Assembly (NCBI RefSeq): GCF_900111075.1
Contig: NZ_FOFZ01000007.1
Span: 124,001-188,000 of the forward strand
DNA length: 64,000 bases
Origin: Flavobacterium frigoris
GTDB lineage: Bacteria; Bacteroidota; Bacteroidia; Flavobacteriales; Flavobacteriaceae
Reading direction: 5' to 3'
Shown here in pieces: positions 8,668 to 16,943 of this stretch. Every line of letters begins with the position of its first letter. Position 1 is the first letter of the stretch. The position numbers and the translations under genes are program-made. The notes below the pieces were generated by a model. The model was not told the DNA's origin and ran no database searches. It saw only the letters and a program-made list of their open reading frames with translations.

Positions 8668-8949
8668 TTATCTTTTTGATATTTTATTATTGTTAATCTG
8701 TCTTTGTCTGCTGCACTTAAAACGACCTTCTCTATAATCACGAAGCTTCTCATGCTTTGTTTTGCGTCCTTGAACCCTTTTGCGCCACATTATAAAACTT
8801 GTTGGTTTCATTTCGGTGCGCATTAAATCAATGACTTCCTGCTCTTTCAGTCCAAATTGAAGTAAAATAGCATCAAATGTGGTTCTGTCCTCCCATGCCA
8901 TTTCTATTACTCTATCTTTTTCTAGATCAGATAAATTATGTTCTACCAT
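8668..8949 (-). CDS. DUF2805/TIGR03643-like small basic protein
   Basis: 93 aa, basic, with an N-terminal helix-turn-helix-like stretch (LSDLEKDRVIEMAWEDRTTF, then DAILLQFGLKEQEVIDLMR) and a Lys/Arg-rich tail. I recognise it as the short family of unknown function regularly found next to photolyase and SDR genes. It may bind nucleic acid, given composition and fold pattern. It follows the ABC1 kinase gene by 2 bases, so it is co-transcribed. Confidence 0.72.
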   Translation of the reverse strand: MVEHNLSDLEKDRVIEMAWEDRTTFDAILLQFGLKEQEVIDLMRTEMKPTSFIMWRKRVQGRKTKHEKLRDYREGRFKCSRQRQINNNKISKR

Positions 8950-8951
8950 TG

Positions 8952-10250
8952 TTAGTATTTTAAATATTCGGTCACTGTAATTTTGGCTTTTAAATCGAAC
9001 ATTAGATTATAAAGACCAAAAAACGTTCTGTTCATGTATATAAAATGTTTCGAACCTCTATTTCCGTTCATTTTTCTAAGGTTGGTGTCACTGGCAAAAC
9101 GCTCTCCAAGCTTGCCAATGTTTTCAAAGAATTCTTCATTAGAAAAGTCGAACGTTTTTTCCTGGAATGGTTTGGTGAACAAAGACAATAAATCATAAAA
9201 CATAGCTGTAAAATAAACGATTTCTTCTTTAGAATCATCAGCTCTTAGGATTTCTAATTCAAATAACTTTTTGCTAAATAGTTCTTTGTTGTCGATCACT
9301 TTTGGATCTATCAATTCAAAATAAGGAACGTAAAATTCATTCGGGATCGTTTTCATACATCCAAAATCAATAGCGATTAATTCGTTTTTATCATTCACCA
9401 AAAAGTTTCCGGGATGGGGATCAGCATGTACTTTTTTTAGAACATGAATTTGGTACATGTAAAAATCCCATAAGGCTTGCCCTATTTTATTTGCTATAAT
9501 AGGATCTGAATTTTTGAACTCAGAAAGGTGAACGCCTGTCATCCAATCCATAGTGATGATCTTCTCAGAGGAATACTCGGGGTAGTACTCAGGGAAAACG
9601 AGATTGTCTATTTTCTTGCACGCATCAACAACTTCCTGACTTTGTTGCAGTTCTAATAAGTAGTTGGTTTCTTCTATTAATTTGTCTTCGACTTCTTTAA
9701 AGTACTTGTCAGAATCTTTTCCTTGAAGGTTAAACATTCTGATGGCAATGGGTTTGACTAAAGCCAAATCAGAGGAGATACTATTAGCAACTCCTGGGTA
9801 TTGAATTTTTACCGCCAATTTTTTATTGTTTTTTACCGCCGAATGAACCTGACCGATACTGGCTGCATTGACAGAATTAGCATTAAATTCATCAAAAATT
9901 TCATAAGGTGTTTTGCCGAAATTGGTTTTGAATGTTTTTAAAACTAATGGCGCAGAAAGTGGTGGTACAGAAAATTGAGACAAAGAGAATTTTTCTACGT
10001 AAGCTTGTGGTAAAAAACTTTTATCCATGCTTAGCATTTGAGCCACTTTCAAGGCACTCCCTTTCAGGCTTTTTAAACCATCGTAAATATCCTCGGCATT
10101 GTCTTCGTTAAGTTTATCACGGGTTAAGTCTGAATTAACCATTTTTTTACCGTAATATTTAAGGTAATTGACACCTACTTTTGCCCCTGTTTGTACGAGT
10201 TTTGTGGCTCTTTCAATTTTTGACGTTGGTATATAATCTATCGTTTTCAT
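8952..10250 (-). CDS. ABC1/UbiB-family atypical kinase
   Basis: 432 aa. Family motifs are visible: a KxGQ-like stretch (LKVAQMLSMD), the alanine-rich loop NAASIGQVHSA, KIQYPG with the ATP-binding Lys, HADPHPGNF and IDFGCM as the metal-binding loop. In KxGQ the Gly is replaced by Val. UbiB-type ATPases support quinone or isoprenoid lipid metabolism, which fits a carotenoid neighbourhood. Its start overlaps the TetR gene end by one base. The substrate cannot be read from sequence. Confidence 0.86.
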   Translation of the reverse strand: MKTIDYIPTSKIERATKLVQTGAKVGVNYLKYYGKKMVNSDLTRDKLNEDNAEDIYDGLKSLKGSALKVAQMLSMDKSFLPQAYVEKFSLSQFSVPPLSAPLVLKTFKTNFGKTPYEIFDEFNANSVNAASIGQVHSAVKNNKKLAVKIQYPGVANSISSDLALVKPIAIRMFNLQGKDSDKYFKEVEDKLIEETNYLLELQQSQEVVDACKKIDNLVFPEYYPEYSSEKIITMDWMTGVHLSEFKNSDPIIANKIGQALWDFYMYQIHVLKKVHADPHPGNFLVNDKNELIAIDFGCMKTIPNEFYVPYFELIDPKVIDNKELFSKKLFELEILRADDSKEEIVYFTAMFYDLLSLFTKPFQEKTFDFSNEEFFENIGKLGERFASDTNLRKMNGNRGSKHFIYMNRTFFGLYNLMFDLKAKITVTEYLKY

Positions 10251-10915
10251 TATTTGTTTTGTATTTTTTCTTTGAAAATAAATTTCCCAAAGTCAATTAA
10301 ACTATCTAGTGGTGCGATATTCATCAGTTCAAAACTCAGTTTTACCGATTTTTCGATGTAGATATCTGTTTTCTCAAATGATGGGGAATCGTCGTCTAAC
10401 CAGAATTTTAGTGTTAACAATAATTGAATCCAAGCACTTTCCTGAATTGCTTTTTGCTGAAAGTCTTGAAATTTTTCTTGCTTAATACGATATTCGTCTG
10501 TTATAATTTCACCAACATATTGCTTAAATGCAGTTCTCAAACTTGAAAGTTGCATTAGATTTTTCAGTTGGTTATCGTACTCTTTTAAACTCATCGTAAC
10601 ATAACTTCTATTGGCAGAAAGTAATTCGAAGAATGTAAAGTAAAAACTTAACATCTTTGTTTTCATATCATAGTCAGCATAGTCTTTATCTTTGTGCAGT
10701 AATTCAAGTGACATTTCCAGAAATGTTTTAAAGATTTCTTTTTCGACACTTTCCAAAGTTCCAAAAAAGGCATAAAATTCCGTTTCTGTAAAGCCATTCG
10801 ATTTTGCGAAAAGATATACTGATTTGGGTTTTTCGCCATTCTCTAATATATAGTTCATATACATAGAAACTATTTTTTCTTTTGTTATTGCAGTTTTCTT
10901 AGTAGCCATTTTCAA
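10250..10915 (-). CDS. TetR/AcrR-family regulator
   Basis: 221 aa. The first 60 residues look like a TetR helix-turn-helix (ITKEKIVSMYMNYILENGE and the recognition part ETEFYAFFGTLESVEKEIF); the rest is helical as expected for the ligand domain. It heads a six-gene minus-strand operon ending at folE and the DUF2867 epimerase, and it diverges from the TIGR01777-type epimerase. A 9-bp inverted repeat in the shared intergenic region is a plausible operator. The ligand is unknown. Confidence 0.75.
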   Translation of the reverse strand: MKMATKKTAITKEKIVSMYMNYILENGEKPKSVYLFAKSNGFTETEFYAFFGTLESVEKEIFKTFLEMSLELLHKDKDYADYDMKTKMLSFYFTFFELLSANRSYVTMSLKEYDNQLKNLMQLSSLRTAFKQYVGEIITDEYRIKQEKFQDFQQKAIQESAWIQLLLTLKFWLDDDSPSFEKTDIYIEKSVKLSFELMNIAPLDSLIDFGKFIFKEKIQNK

Positions 10916-10948
10916 TTAATTATAAAATTAGAGTATAAAGGTACGGAA

Positions 10949-10978
10949 TGTTTAACTAAATAATCATAAAGTTAAACA
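10949..10978. promoter_or_regulatory. Inverted-repeat operator between TetR and epimerase genes
   Basis: TGTTTAACT (10949-10957) and AGTTAAACA (10970-10978) form a perfect 9-bp inverted repeat with a 12-base spacer, 34 bases from the TetR start and 53 from the divergent gene. Position and symmetry suit a regulator dimer of either the TetR protein or the CarH-like protein; the TGTTTAA core also occurs before carH and crtI. Confidence 0.55.
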
Positions 10979-10989
10979 AAAATTAGTTG

Positions 10990-10997
10990 TATCTTTG
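10990..10997 (+). promoter_or_regulatory. -7 element of the TIGR01777 epimerase gene
   Basis: TATCTTTG matches TAnnTTTG, 34 bases before the start codon, immediately downstream of the inverted repeat at 10949-10978, so a bound regulator would cover the -33 region. Confidence 0.5.
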
Positions 10998-11030
10998 GTT
11001 TAGATCAATTGAAGGATAAAATATACTGTC

Positions 11031-11939
11031 ATGAAAAAGAATGTATTACTCACAGGAGGTACTGGTTTTGTTGGGAAGGAACTAACAAAAGTTTTGATAA
11101 ATAGCGGATATACCGTTTCTATACTTAGTAGAAGTAAGAGAGAAAATACTGCATCTATTTTTTACTATACTTGGGACATACAAAAGCAAACAATAGAAAA
11201 GGACGCCGTACTGAATGCAGATTATATAATCCATTTAGCTGGGGCAAATATTGCTGAAAAACCATGGACAAATAAGCGAAAAGAAGAAATCATTAATAGT
11301 AGGCAACAGTCGGCACAGCTTATTTATTCTGTTTTAAAAAAGAATGGTAAAAAATTGGATGCCTTTATTTCTGCATCGGCTGTGGGTATTTATGGTGCGG
11401 TGAATGGGGAAGAAATTTGTACAGAGGACATGCCTCTAGCCAATGACTTCTTGGGACTTACTTGTCAAAAATGGGAAGCCGCTGCAGATCAATTTGAAAA
11501 GTTGGGAATACGAACAGCCAAAGTGCGTACCGGTTTAGTATTAGGCAAAAACGATGGCTTTCTAAATAAATTATCCCCTATTTTTAAATGGAGACTCGGA
11601 TCGGCATTGGGTTCCGGAAAACAATACATGCCTTGGATTCATGTGGAGGATTTGTGCGCACTATATCTTGAAGCAGTAAAGAATCCGAATGTGGTAGGAC
11701 CTTATAATGCCGCAATAAACGATAATACAACGAATGCTGTTTTTTCTAAAACATTGGCGAAGGTGTATGGGTACAAAATTTGGCTTCCCAATGTTCCCGG
11801 CTTTTTGATTAAAATAGTATTGGGAGAAATGGCAAAAATAGTGCTGACCGGAAGAAGAGTTTCATCTGATAAAGTAGAGCAGTTAGGATTTCAGTTTAAA
11901 CATACTGATTTAGAAAAGACACTAAGAAACTGTTTATAA
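11031..11939 (+). CDS. TIGR01777/YfcH-like NAD-dependent epimerase family protein
   Basis: 302 aa. The N-terminal Rossmann motif is LLTGGTGFVGKELTKVL; family signatures LAGANIAEKPWT, SRQQSAQLI, SASAVGIYG and PWIHVEDLCALY follow, and the C-terminal DUF1731-like tail ends with VSSDKVEQLGFQF. These extended-SDR proteins have unassigned substrates. It is divergent from the TetR gene and shares its operator region, so it is probably part of the same light or stress regulon. The family call is firm, the function open. Confidence 0.88.
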   Translation: MKKNVLLTGGTGFVGKELTKVLINSGYTVSILSRSKRENTASIFYYTWDIQKQTIEKDAVLNADYIIHLAGANIAEKPWTNKRKEEIINSRQQSAQLIYSVLKKNGKKLDAFISASAVGIYGAVNGEEICTEDMPLANDFLGLTCQKWEAAADQFEKLGIRTAKVRTGLVLGKNDGFLNKLSPIFKWRLGSALGSGKQYMPWIHVEDLCALYLEAVKNPNVVGPYNAAINDNTTNAVFSKTLAKVYGYKIWLPNVPGFLIKIVLGEMAKIVLTGRRVSSDKVEQLGFQFKHTDLEKTLRNCL

Positions 11940-12072
11940 AAATAGTTTTGGAATAAAGGTGTTTGGTCAATGTAGGACTAAAATTAAATAAAGTAAAAAA
12001 AACAGTAATTATAAGGTCCTTTATTTTAATAAAAAGTATGATTCAATAGGGTGTTTATGGCTAGTTAACCAA

Positions 12073-12609
12073 TCATAAAATAGTTTTAACACTAACATTT
12101 ATGTTTTTTGATATTTTACTTCTGACGATATATGGGATTTCGATATTGTAATCATCAGAGTTTAAGGTGAAGTTGGAGGTCAATTCTATCCCTGTAGCTA
12201 CTTTTTTAATTTCGGCTCTAACACGGATGTTTTTTGATTTGCCATGCATGCTTATTTTTCCTTTGATGTAATACTCTTTGACATCAGTAGCAATATTTTT
12301 TAAATCGAATTTTTCAATTAATCCCTGAAAGGTAGCTTTAGGGTATTTTTTACTTTCCATATAATTTGCGTTGAAATGCTCCTGCATTAAACTTCTTTCA
12401 AAGGAAAAACGATTGATGTAGACTACAAAAGCTATTGTTCCTTTTTTCGTATTTAAAATACAATTTACGTATTCATTTTGGGCTTTTACGGGCTCAAAAA
12501 AAGGCACTGAGGCTTCAAAAATAACGATCCCCTTTGTGGAGGTCATTTTCTCTTGAGCATCAATGATAAATGCAGTTAATAGAAAAAAAAAGAGTAAAGT
12601 TTTTTTCAT
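12073..12609 (-). CDS. YceI-like exported protein
   Basis: 178 aa. The first 18 residues are a signal peptide ending before QEKM. The rest has the beta-rich pattern of the YceI lipocalin-like fold (ASVPFFEPVKA, FSFERSLMQEHFNANYMES, YPKATFQG, MHGKSKNIRV). YceI proteins bind polyisoprenoid lipids in the periplasm. It stands alone, convergent with the upstream epimerase gene. The function is family-level only. Confidence 0.8.
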   Translation of the reverse strand: MKKTLLFFFLLTAFIIDAQEKMTSTKGIVIFEASVPFFEPVKAQNEYVNCILNTKKGTIAFVVYINRFSFERSLMQEHFNANYMESKKYPKATFQGLIEKFDLKNIATDVKEYYIKGKISMHGKSKNIRVRAEIKKVATGIELTSNFTLNSDDYNIEIPYIVRSKISKNINVSVKTIL

Positions 12610-12770
12610 TTTAGAGTCTGTATAGTACTACTTAAAGTTACGATTTTTATTTTAAACAACCAGTAACAACCAGCCGCTATAACAGTAAATATCACCTCAA
12701 AAACGGATTTTTAGTTCTCATTATGGATTCTATTCGATTTTATCTAAAATAAGGGGTTAAAACAATAGAA

Positions 12771-13319
12771 TTAGCCTAATTCGACAAGAACATTATACTT
12801 TTCTAAGCTGGCTAATGTCTCTATTGAACTGTAATTAAAAACTTCTTCATGACGGTCTTTCTCTTTTTTCAGGGAAATTTGCTTTAAGCAATTGCAGAAA
12901 CGGCGGACTTCTTCTAAATTTGAAAGAATAAGACCTGGAACTTTTTCATTTTTCCCATCTTTGTCTTTTGAAACCATGGTAAAATAGGAGGAATTGCAAT
13001 GTTTGATCGCTCCTGTTTGGATATTTTCAGATTCTACTCGAATACCTATAATCATAGAACTCCGACCCACATAATTGACACTGGCTTTCATGGTTACCAG
13101 TTCTCCTACTTCGATGGGTCTCAAGAAGTCGACAGTATCCACGGAAGCTGTTACGCAATAATTCCCGGAAAACTTTGACGCACAGGCGAAAGCGATTTGA
13201 TCAAGTAGCGAAAGAATATAACCTCCATGTATTTTGCCACTAAAATTAGTGTGAGATGGCAACATTAATTCTGAAATGGTAATATTTGACGAAGCAACTG
13301 TTTTAAAGGTGTTATTCAT
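12771..13319 (-). CDS. Acyl-CoA thioesterase, hotdog fold
   Basis: 182 aa. The N-terminal 130 residues have the YciA/BACH-type hotdog pattern: NFSGKIHGGYILSLLDQIAF with the catalytic Asp, then VDFLRPIEVGELV and GRSSMIIGIRV. The remaining C-terminal 50 residues are a helical extension. It hydrolyses acyl-CoA to acid and CoA. It ends an operon with a membrane protein (2-base gap) and rmuC upstream. Confidence 0.88.
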   Translation of the reverse strand: MNNTFKTVASSNITISELMLPSHTNFSGKIHGGYILSLLDQIAFACASKFSGNYCVTASVDTVDFLRPIEVGELVTMKASVNYVGRSSMIIGIRVESENIQTGAIKHCNSSYFTMVSKDKDGKNEKVPGLILSNLEEVRRFCNCLKQISLKKEKDRHEEVFNYSSIETLASLEKYNVLVELG

Positions 13320-13321
13320 CT

Positions 13322-13687
13322 TTATTTTGATTTAAATGGAGATTCTTCTTCTTTTACTGCGATGACGAAATATTTAGTGTCGCCCCACCATGCGAATGTT
13401 TTGTAGCGCTCTATATAAGACAGTTTTACATACTGTCCTTCTAGTTCTTTTAAATCACTAATTACTTGTTTGTCTTTATCCAATACAGAAAAAGCAAATA
13501 TTTGCGAACCTGATATGCCTTGGCTTATTTCTCCTTCCCAGGTTTTGAAAGCGACTCCTTTATGACTAAATTTGATTAGTTGGCCAGATCGAATGCCTTC
13601 ACTGTAAGTGGCATAATACACAAACGTAAAATAGCTAACGATTGAAAGCATAAGTACTGCCGCAAGAATTCCTAAAAATTTTTTCAT
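13322..13687 (-). CDS. Small single-pass membrane protein
   Basis: 121 aa. One N-terminal transmembrane segment (residues 5-25) is followed by a soluble beta-rich domain with YSEGIRSGQLIKFSHKG, GVAFKTWEGE and YKTFAWWGDTKYF. This pattern is a conserved Flavobacterium family, sometimes mislabelled as a 6-phosphogluconate dehydrogenase, but no dehydrogenase motif is present. It lies 6 bases after rmuC and 2 before the thioesterase. Function unknown. Confidence 0.72.
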   Translation of the reverse strand: MKKFLGILAAVLMLSIVSYFTFVYYATYSEGIRSGQLIKFSHKGVAFKTWEGEISQGISGSQIFAFSVLDKDKQVISDLKELEGQYVKLSYIERYKTFAWWGDTKYFVIAVKEEESPFKSK

Positions 13688-13693
13688 TTTATT

Positions 13694-15064
13694 TTAGTTT
13701 AATTGTTGGTTTTGATCTTTTTCGGCTCTTGCCAAAATGCTCTCAGGGAGCGATTTTTTTGCTTTTGCACCCATCTTTTTTAATTTTTCGACACTAGTAA
13801 TTAGGTTTCCTTTCCCATCTACTAATTTATTCATAGCGCCGCTATATTCCGTTTTACTTTCGTCGATTTTCTTTCCAATTTTTATTAAATCAGCAACAAA
13901 ACCTTCAAATTTATCATATAAAGCGCCGGCTTGTCGCGCTATTTCAAAGGCATTTTCCTGTTGTTTTTGGTTCGCCCACATACTGTCAATTGTTCTTAAT
14001 GTAGCTAGCAGGGTAGCAGGAGTTACAATAACAATGTTCTTTTCGAATGCCTTGTTGTACAAAGTAGTGTCCTCATTAAGTGCCATGGCAAATGCGGGTT
14101 CGATAGGGATAAAAAGCAATACAAAATCAGGACTTTCTATTTGGTATAAATCCTGATAATTTTTATTTCCTAATTGTTCTACGTGACGCTTGATCGAATT
14201 GACATGCTCTTTTAAATAGCCACTTTTTACATCGTCTTCTTCTTCGTTGATGTATTTTTCATAAGCGGTCAAGGAAACTTTCGAATCCACAATCATTTTC
14301 TTACCGTCAGGTAAATTGATCACAACATCAGGAAAAACACGGTTTCCTTCTTCAGTGGTAAAGCTTTGTTGCACTTCGTACTCACGTCCTTTCTCTAGAC
14401 CTGATTTTTCTAAGACTCTTTCTAGAACCAGTTCACCCCAATTTCCCTGCATCTTACTGTCTCCTTTTAATGCTTTGGTTAGGTTGATGGTTTCCTTGCT
14501 CATTTGGATATTCATTTCGCGCAAGCCTAAAATTTGTTGGCGCAAAGCGGCATGGTAATCAATGCTTTCTTTATGGGTATCTTCCACTTTTTTCTCGAAT
14601 AATTGAATTTTATCTTGCAAAGGAGACAAGATGTTTTTCATGTTTTCTTTGTTCTGTTCCGTGAATTTATTCGATTTTTCGTCTAATATTTTGTTGGCAA
14701 GATTCTCAAATTCCTTGGTAAACTTCTCTTGAAGCTTTTCTACTTCATCTTTTTGCTCTTTGTTGCGTTCCCATAGATTCTCAAAATCGACTTCTTTTTT
14801 AGAAAGTTGTATTGCCAAGCTGTCTTTTTCATTACGAATGGTTTCTTTCTCAGCAGCACTGTTGTCTAATTGCTTTTCAAAAGCAGTTTTGTCATTTAAA
14901 AATTGTTCTTTCAATTGATTGAATTGCGAGTTTGACGCAATTAGTTTTTCCTCAAAACTGATCTTTTCGGATTTAAAACGAGCAGCGAAAATGAGTTTCC
15001 CAATGAAAACACCAATAGCGAGGGCAATTACAAACAAGAATAAAAAAGGGAGCATGTTTGACAT
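13694..15064 (-). CDS. rmuC: DNA recombination protein RmuC homologue
   Basis: 456 aa. An N-terminal membrane anchor (residues 5-25) precedes a long coiled coil (about 30-180) and a C-terminal RmuC nuclease-like domain with GNWGELVLERVLEKSGL, PDVVINLPDGKKMIVDSKVSL and LLFIPIEPAFAMAL. RmuC limits inversions at short inverted repeats and is predicted to be a PD-(D/E)XK-type nuclease. First gene of the three-gene operon. Confidence 0.92.
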   Translation of the reverse strand: MSNMLPFLFLFVIALAIGVFIGKLIFAARFKSEKISFEEKLIASNSQFNQLKEQFLNDKTAFEKQLDNSAAEKETIRNEKDSLAIQLSKKEVDFENLWERNKEQKDEVEKLQEKFTKEFENLANKILDEKSNKFTEQNKENMKNILSPLQDKIQLFEKKVEDTHKESIDYHAALRQQILGLREMNIQMSKETINLTKALKGDSKMQGNWGELVLERVLEKSGLEKGREYEVQQSFTTEEGNRVFPDVVINLPDGKKMIVDSKVSLTAYEKYINEEEDDVKSGYLKEHVNSIKRHVEQLGNKNYQDLYQIESPDFVLLFIPIEPAFAMALNEDTTLYNKAFEKNIVIVTPATLLATLRTIDSMWANQKQQENAFEIARQAGALYDKFEGFVADLIKIGKKIDESKTEYSGAMNKLVDGKGNLITSVEKLKKMGAKAKKSLPESILARAEKDQNQQLN

Positions 15065-15253
15065 AGAAAGACTGATTTTTGTAAAAAGTAAAAGTAGGGA
15101 ATATTAGATGTTTCTATTTAACTATTAATTGAAAATTAATTTTTTTAGTGATAAAGTATATCAAAGAGGCCGTTCTTTAGCATAATTAACAATAAAAATT
15201 CCCTAAAGGACTAGTTATACCAATAGGGAATAGTAAAGATGTAGTTAGTTTTA

Positions 15254-15595
15254 TTATTTTTTGTTTTTGATAATTGGGTTTATTGGATAAATTTTGAATG
15301 TACTTTTTAAGTCGTTATCTGGTTTTACTTCCTTTAATTCTGATGAAACAGCTCGGCTTAAACTTTCATTTTCATTCCAATTTCTATTTTCATTTTCTTC
15401 TACAAAAGCTTTAGGTTTCTCAGTGGAGATAGTCTTTTGAATAATTTTAGGGTATCCATTTAAGTCTATTTCAACATCAGTGTATGTTTTTGAAGTCATT
15501 TCATTAAGAACGTCAGGTGTTTTTTCTCCACTTAATCCATTTTTTAAATTAGGATCGTTTATCAGTTCGTCGGAATTCCAATTTTTACTTTTCAT
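15254..15595 (-). CDS. Hypothetical protein
   Basis: 113 aa from the internal ATG at 15595; the reading frame runs 26 codons further upstream, but that part overlaps the promoter zone and looks non-coding (FKQIKFLSL, no RBS). The protein is charged and Asn/Glu/Lys-rich (DELINDPNLKNGLSGEKTP, ENENRNWNENESL) with no signal peptide or domain that I recognise. It diverges from the RluE-like gene. Function unknown. Confidence 0.55.
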   Translation of the reverse strand: MKSKNWNSDELINDPNLKNGLSGEKTPDVLNEMTSKTYTDVEIDLNGYPKIIQKTISTEKPKAFVEENENRNWNENESLSRAVSSELKEVKPDNDLKSTFKIYPINPIIKNKK

Positions 15596-15708
15596 GACAA
15601 ATTTATTTAATGATAGAAACTTAATTTGCTTAAAATTACGACTTTTCAGCTTATTGTTTAGGTCATTTAACATAGCTTTTACTTTGTTTTATAATTCTGT
15701 AGTCACTC

Positions 15709-15741
15709 TGTTTAATATACAATTAAACAAATCTATCTTTG
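15709..15741 (+). promoter_or_regulatory. Inverted repeat and -7 element before the RluE-like gene
   Basis: TGTTTAAT (15709-15716) and ATTAAACA (15722-15729) form a perfect 8-bp inverted repeat with a 5-base spacer, followed by TATCTTTG (15734-15741), a TAnnTTTG-type -7 element 19 bases before the start codon. The operator-like symmetry overlaps the -33 region. Confidence 0.45.
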
Positions 15742-15760
15742 CAATATTAAAATTAAAATA

Positions 15761-16327
15761 ATGCACCACTCTCATTTCATTATTCACAAACCATACGGTT
15801 ATTTAAGTCAGTTTATTTATGAACAGAAGCGAAAAAAGAAATTACTAGGTGAATTGTATGATTTTCCAAAAGGAACGATGGCAATAGGGCGTCTGGACGA
15901 AGATTCGGAAGGATTGTTATTGCTTACCACAGATGGAATGATGAGCGAAGTTATTCGATCTAAAAAAGTAGAAAAAGAATATTATGTTCAGGTTGATGGA
16001 ATTATTGATCAGGAAGCTATTGACAAAATGAAGGCCGGTGTCGAAATAGGGTTCAATGGAACCAAGTACATCACCAAAAAATGTGAAGCTTCATTGATAA
16101 CTGAAATTCCCGCTTTTGGAGCCAGAGGAAAAAAAATACGGGACGAACGCCACGGCCCCACTTCCTGGGCTTCGATAACGGTCAACGAAGGCAAGTTTCG
16201 TCAAGTGCGCAAAATGACAGCCGCAGTTGGATTTCCTACTCTTAGACTAGTTCGCGTGCGAATTGGAAACGTATATTTGAATGAGTTACAAGCTGGAGAA
16301 GTGAAGCAAGTAGAAAATTTGCAATAG
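15761..16327 (+). CDS. rluE: 23S rRNA pseudouridine synthase, RluE-like
   Basis: 188 aa. The catalytic signature GRLDEDSEGLLLLTTDG is intact with its Asp, and RQVRKMTAAVGFPTLRLVR is the conserved C-terminal stretch of RsuA/RluB/E enzymes. It lacks an N-terminal S4 domain, as is usual for RluE. It isomerises a uridine in 23S rRNA. It is followed 49 bases later by the TrmL-like methyltransferase. Confidence 0.9.
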   Translation: MHHSHFIIHKPYGYLSQFIYEQKRKKKLLGELYDFPKGTMAIGRLDEDSEGLLLLTTDGMMSEVIRSKKVEKEYYVQVDGIIDQEAIDKMKAGVEIGFNGTKYITKKCEASLITEIPAFGARGKKIRDERHGPTSWASITVNEGKFRQVRKMTAAVGFPTLRLVRVRIGNVYLNELQAGEVKQVENLQ

Positions 16328-16376
16328 CAAAAGGCAATGGCAAAAATCGTTAATCATCAATCTTAAATCTTTTTAA

Positions 16377-16829
16377 ATGTTAAACATCGTTTTAGTTGAG
16401 CCCGAAATACCTAATAACACAGGGAATATTGGTCGATTGTGCGTCGGTACTGAAAGTCGCTTGCATTTGGTTCATCCATTTGGTTTTGTAATCAATGATA
16501 AAAACTTGAAACGTTCGGGCTTGGATTACTGGGTACATCTTGATGTCACCGAATATCAAAATGTAGCCGAGTGGATCACTCAAATTCCGGATGCTTCACG
16601 TGTTTTCTTAATGAGTTCCCATGCCGAAAAATCTTATTTGGAGATAGATTTTCAAGACGGAGATTGGTTGGTTTTTGGAAAAGAAAGCAAAGGACTAAGT
16701 GAAGAAGTTTTGGGTCAATTCGAAAACCATCTAAAAATTCCAATGTCAAATTTGATTCGGAGTTTTAACATTGCAAATTCGGTGGCTTTTGTTATCGGCG
16801 AGGCCAAAAGACAAATTATGCTCAAGTAG
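16377..16829 (+). CDS. trmL: tRNA (cytidine/uridine-34 2'-O)-methyltransferase
   Basis: 150 aa SPOUT-family knot protein. Motifs: VEPEIPNNTGNIGRLC at the N-terminus, FGKESKGL in the middle, and IPMSNLIRSFNIANSVA at the SAM-binding knot. TrmL methylates the wobble base of tRNA-Leu. Probably co-transcribed with the RluE-like gene. Length is standard. Confidence 0.91.
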   Translation: MLNIVLVEPEIPNNTGNIGRLCVGTESRLHLVHPFGFVINDKNLKRSGLDYWVHLDVTEYQNVAEWITQIPDASRVFLMSSHAEKSYLEIDFQDGDWLVFGKESKGLSEEVLGQFENHLKIPMSNLIRSFNIANSVAFVIGEAKRQIMLK

Positions 16830-16862
16830 TATGGTAGTATAAGGAGTTATTAAGGAATAGTA

Positions 16863-16889
16863 TTGTTACCAAGGAATTTTATATATTTG
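16863..16889 (+). promoter_or_regulatory. Promoter of the SAM methyltransferase gene
   Basis: TTG at 16863-16865 and TATATTTG at 16882-16889 with a 16-base spacer. It predicts a leader of about 45 bases before the start codon at 16944. Confidence 0.4.
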
Positions 16890-16943
16890 AGTATCACATT
16901 TGTGTTTTTAAGCAAATGGCACTCATTTTAAAATTTCCTTTTT

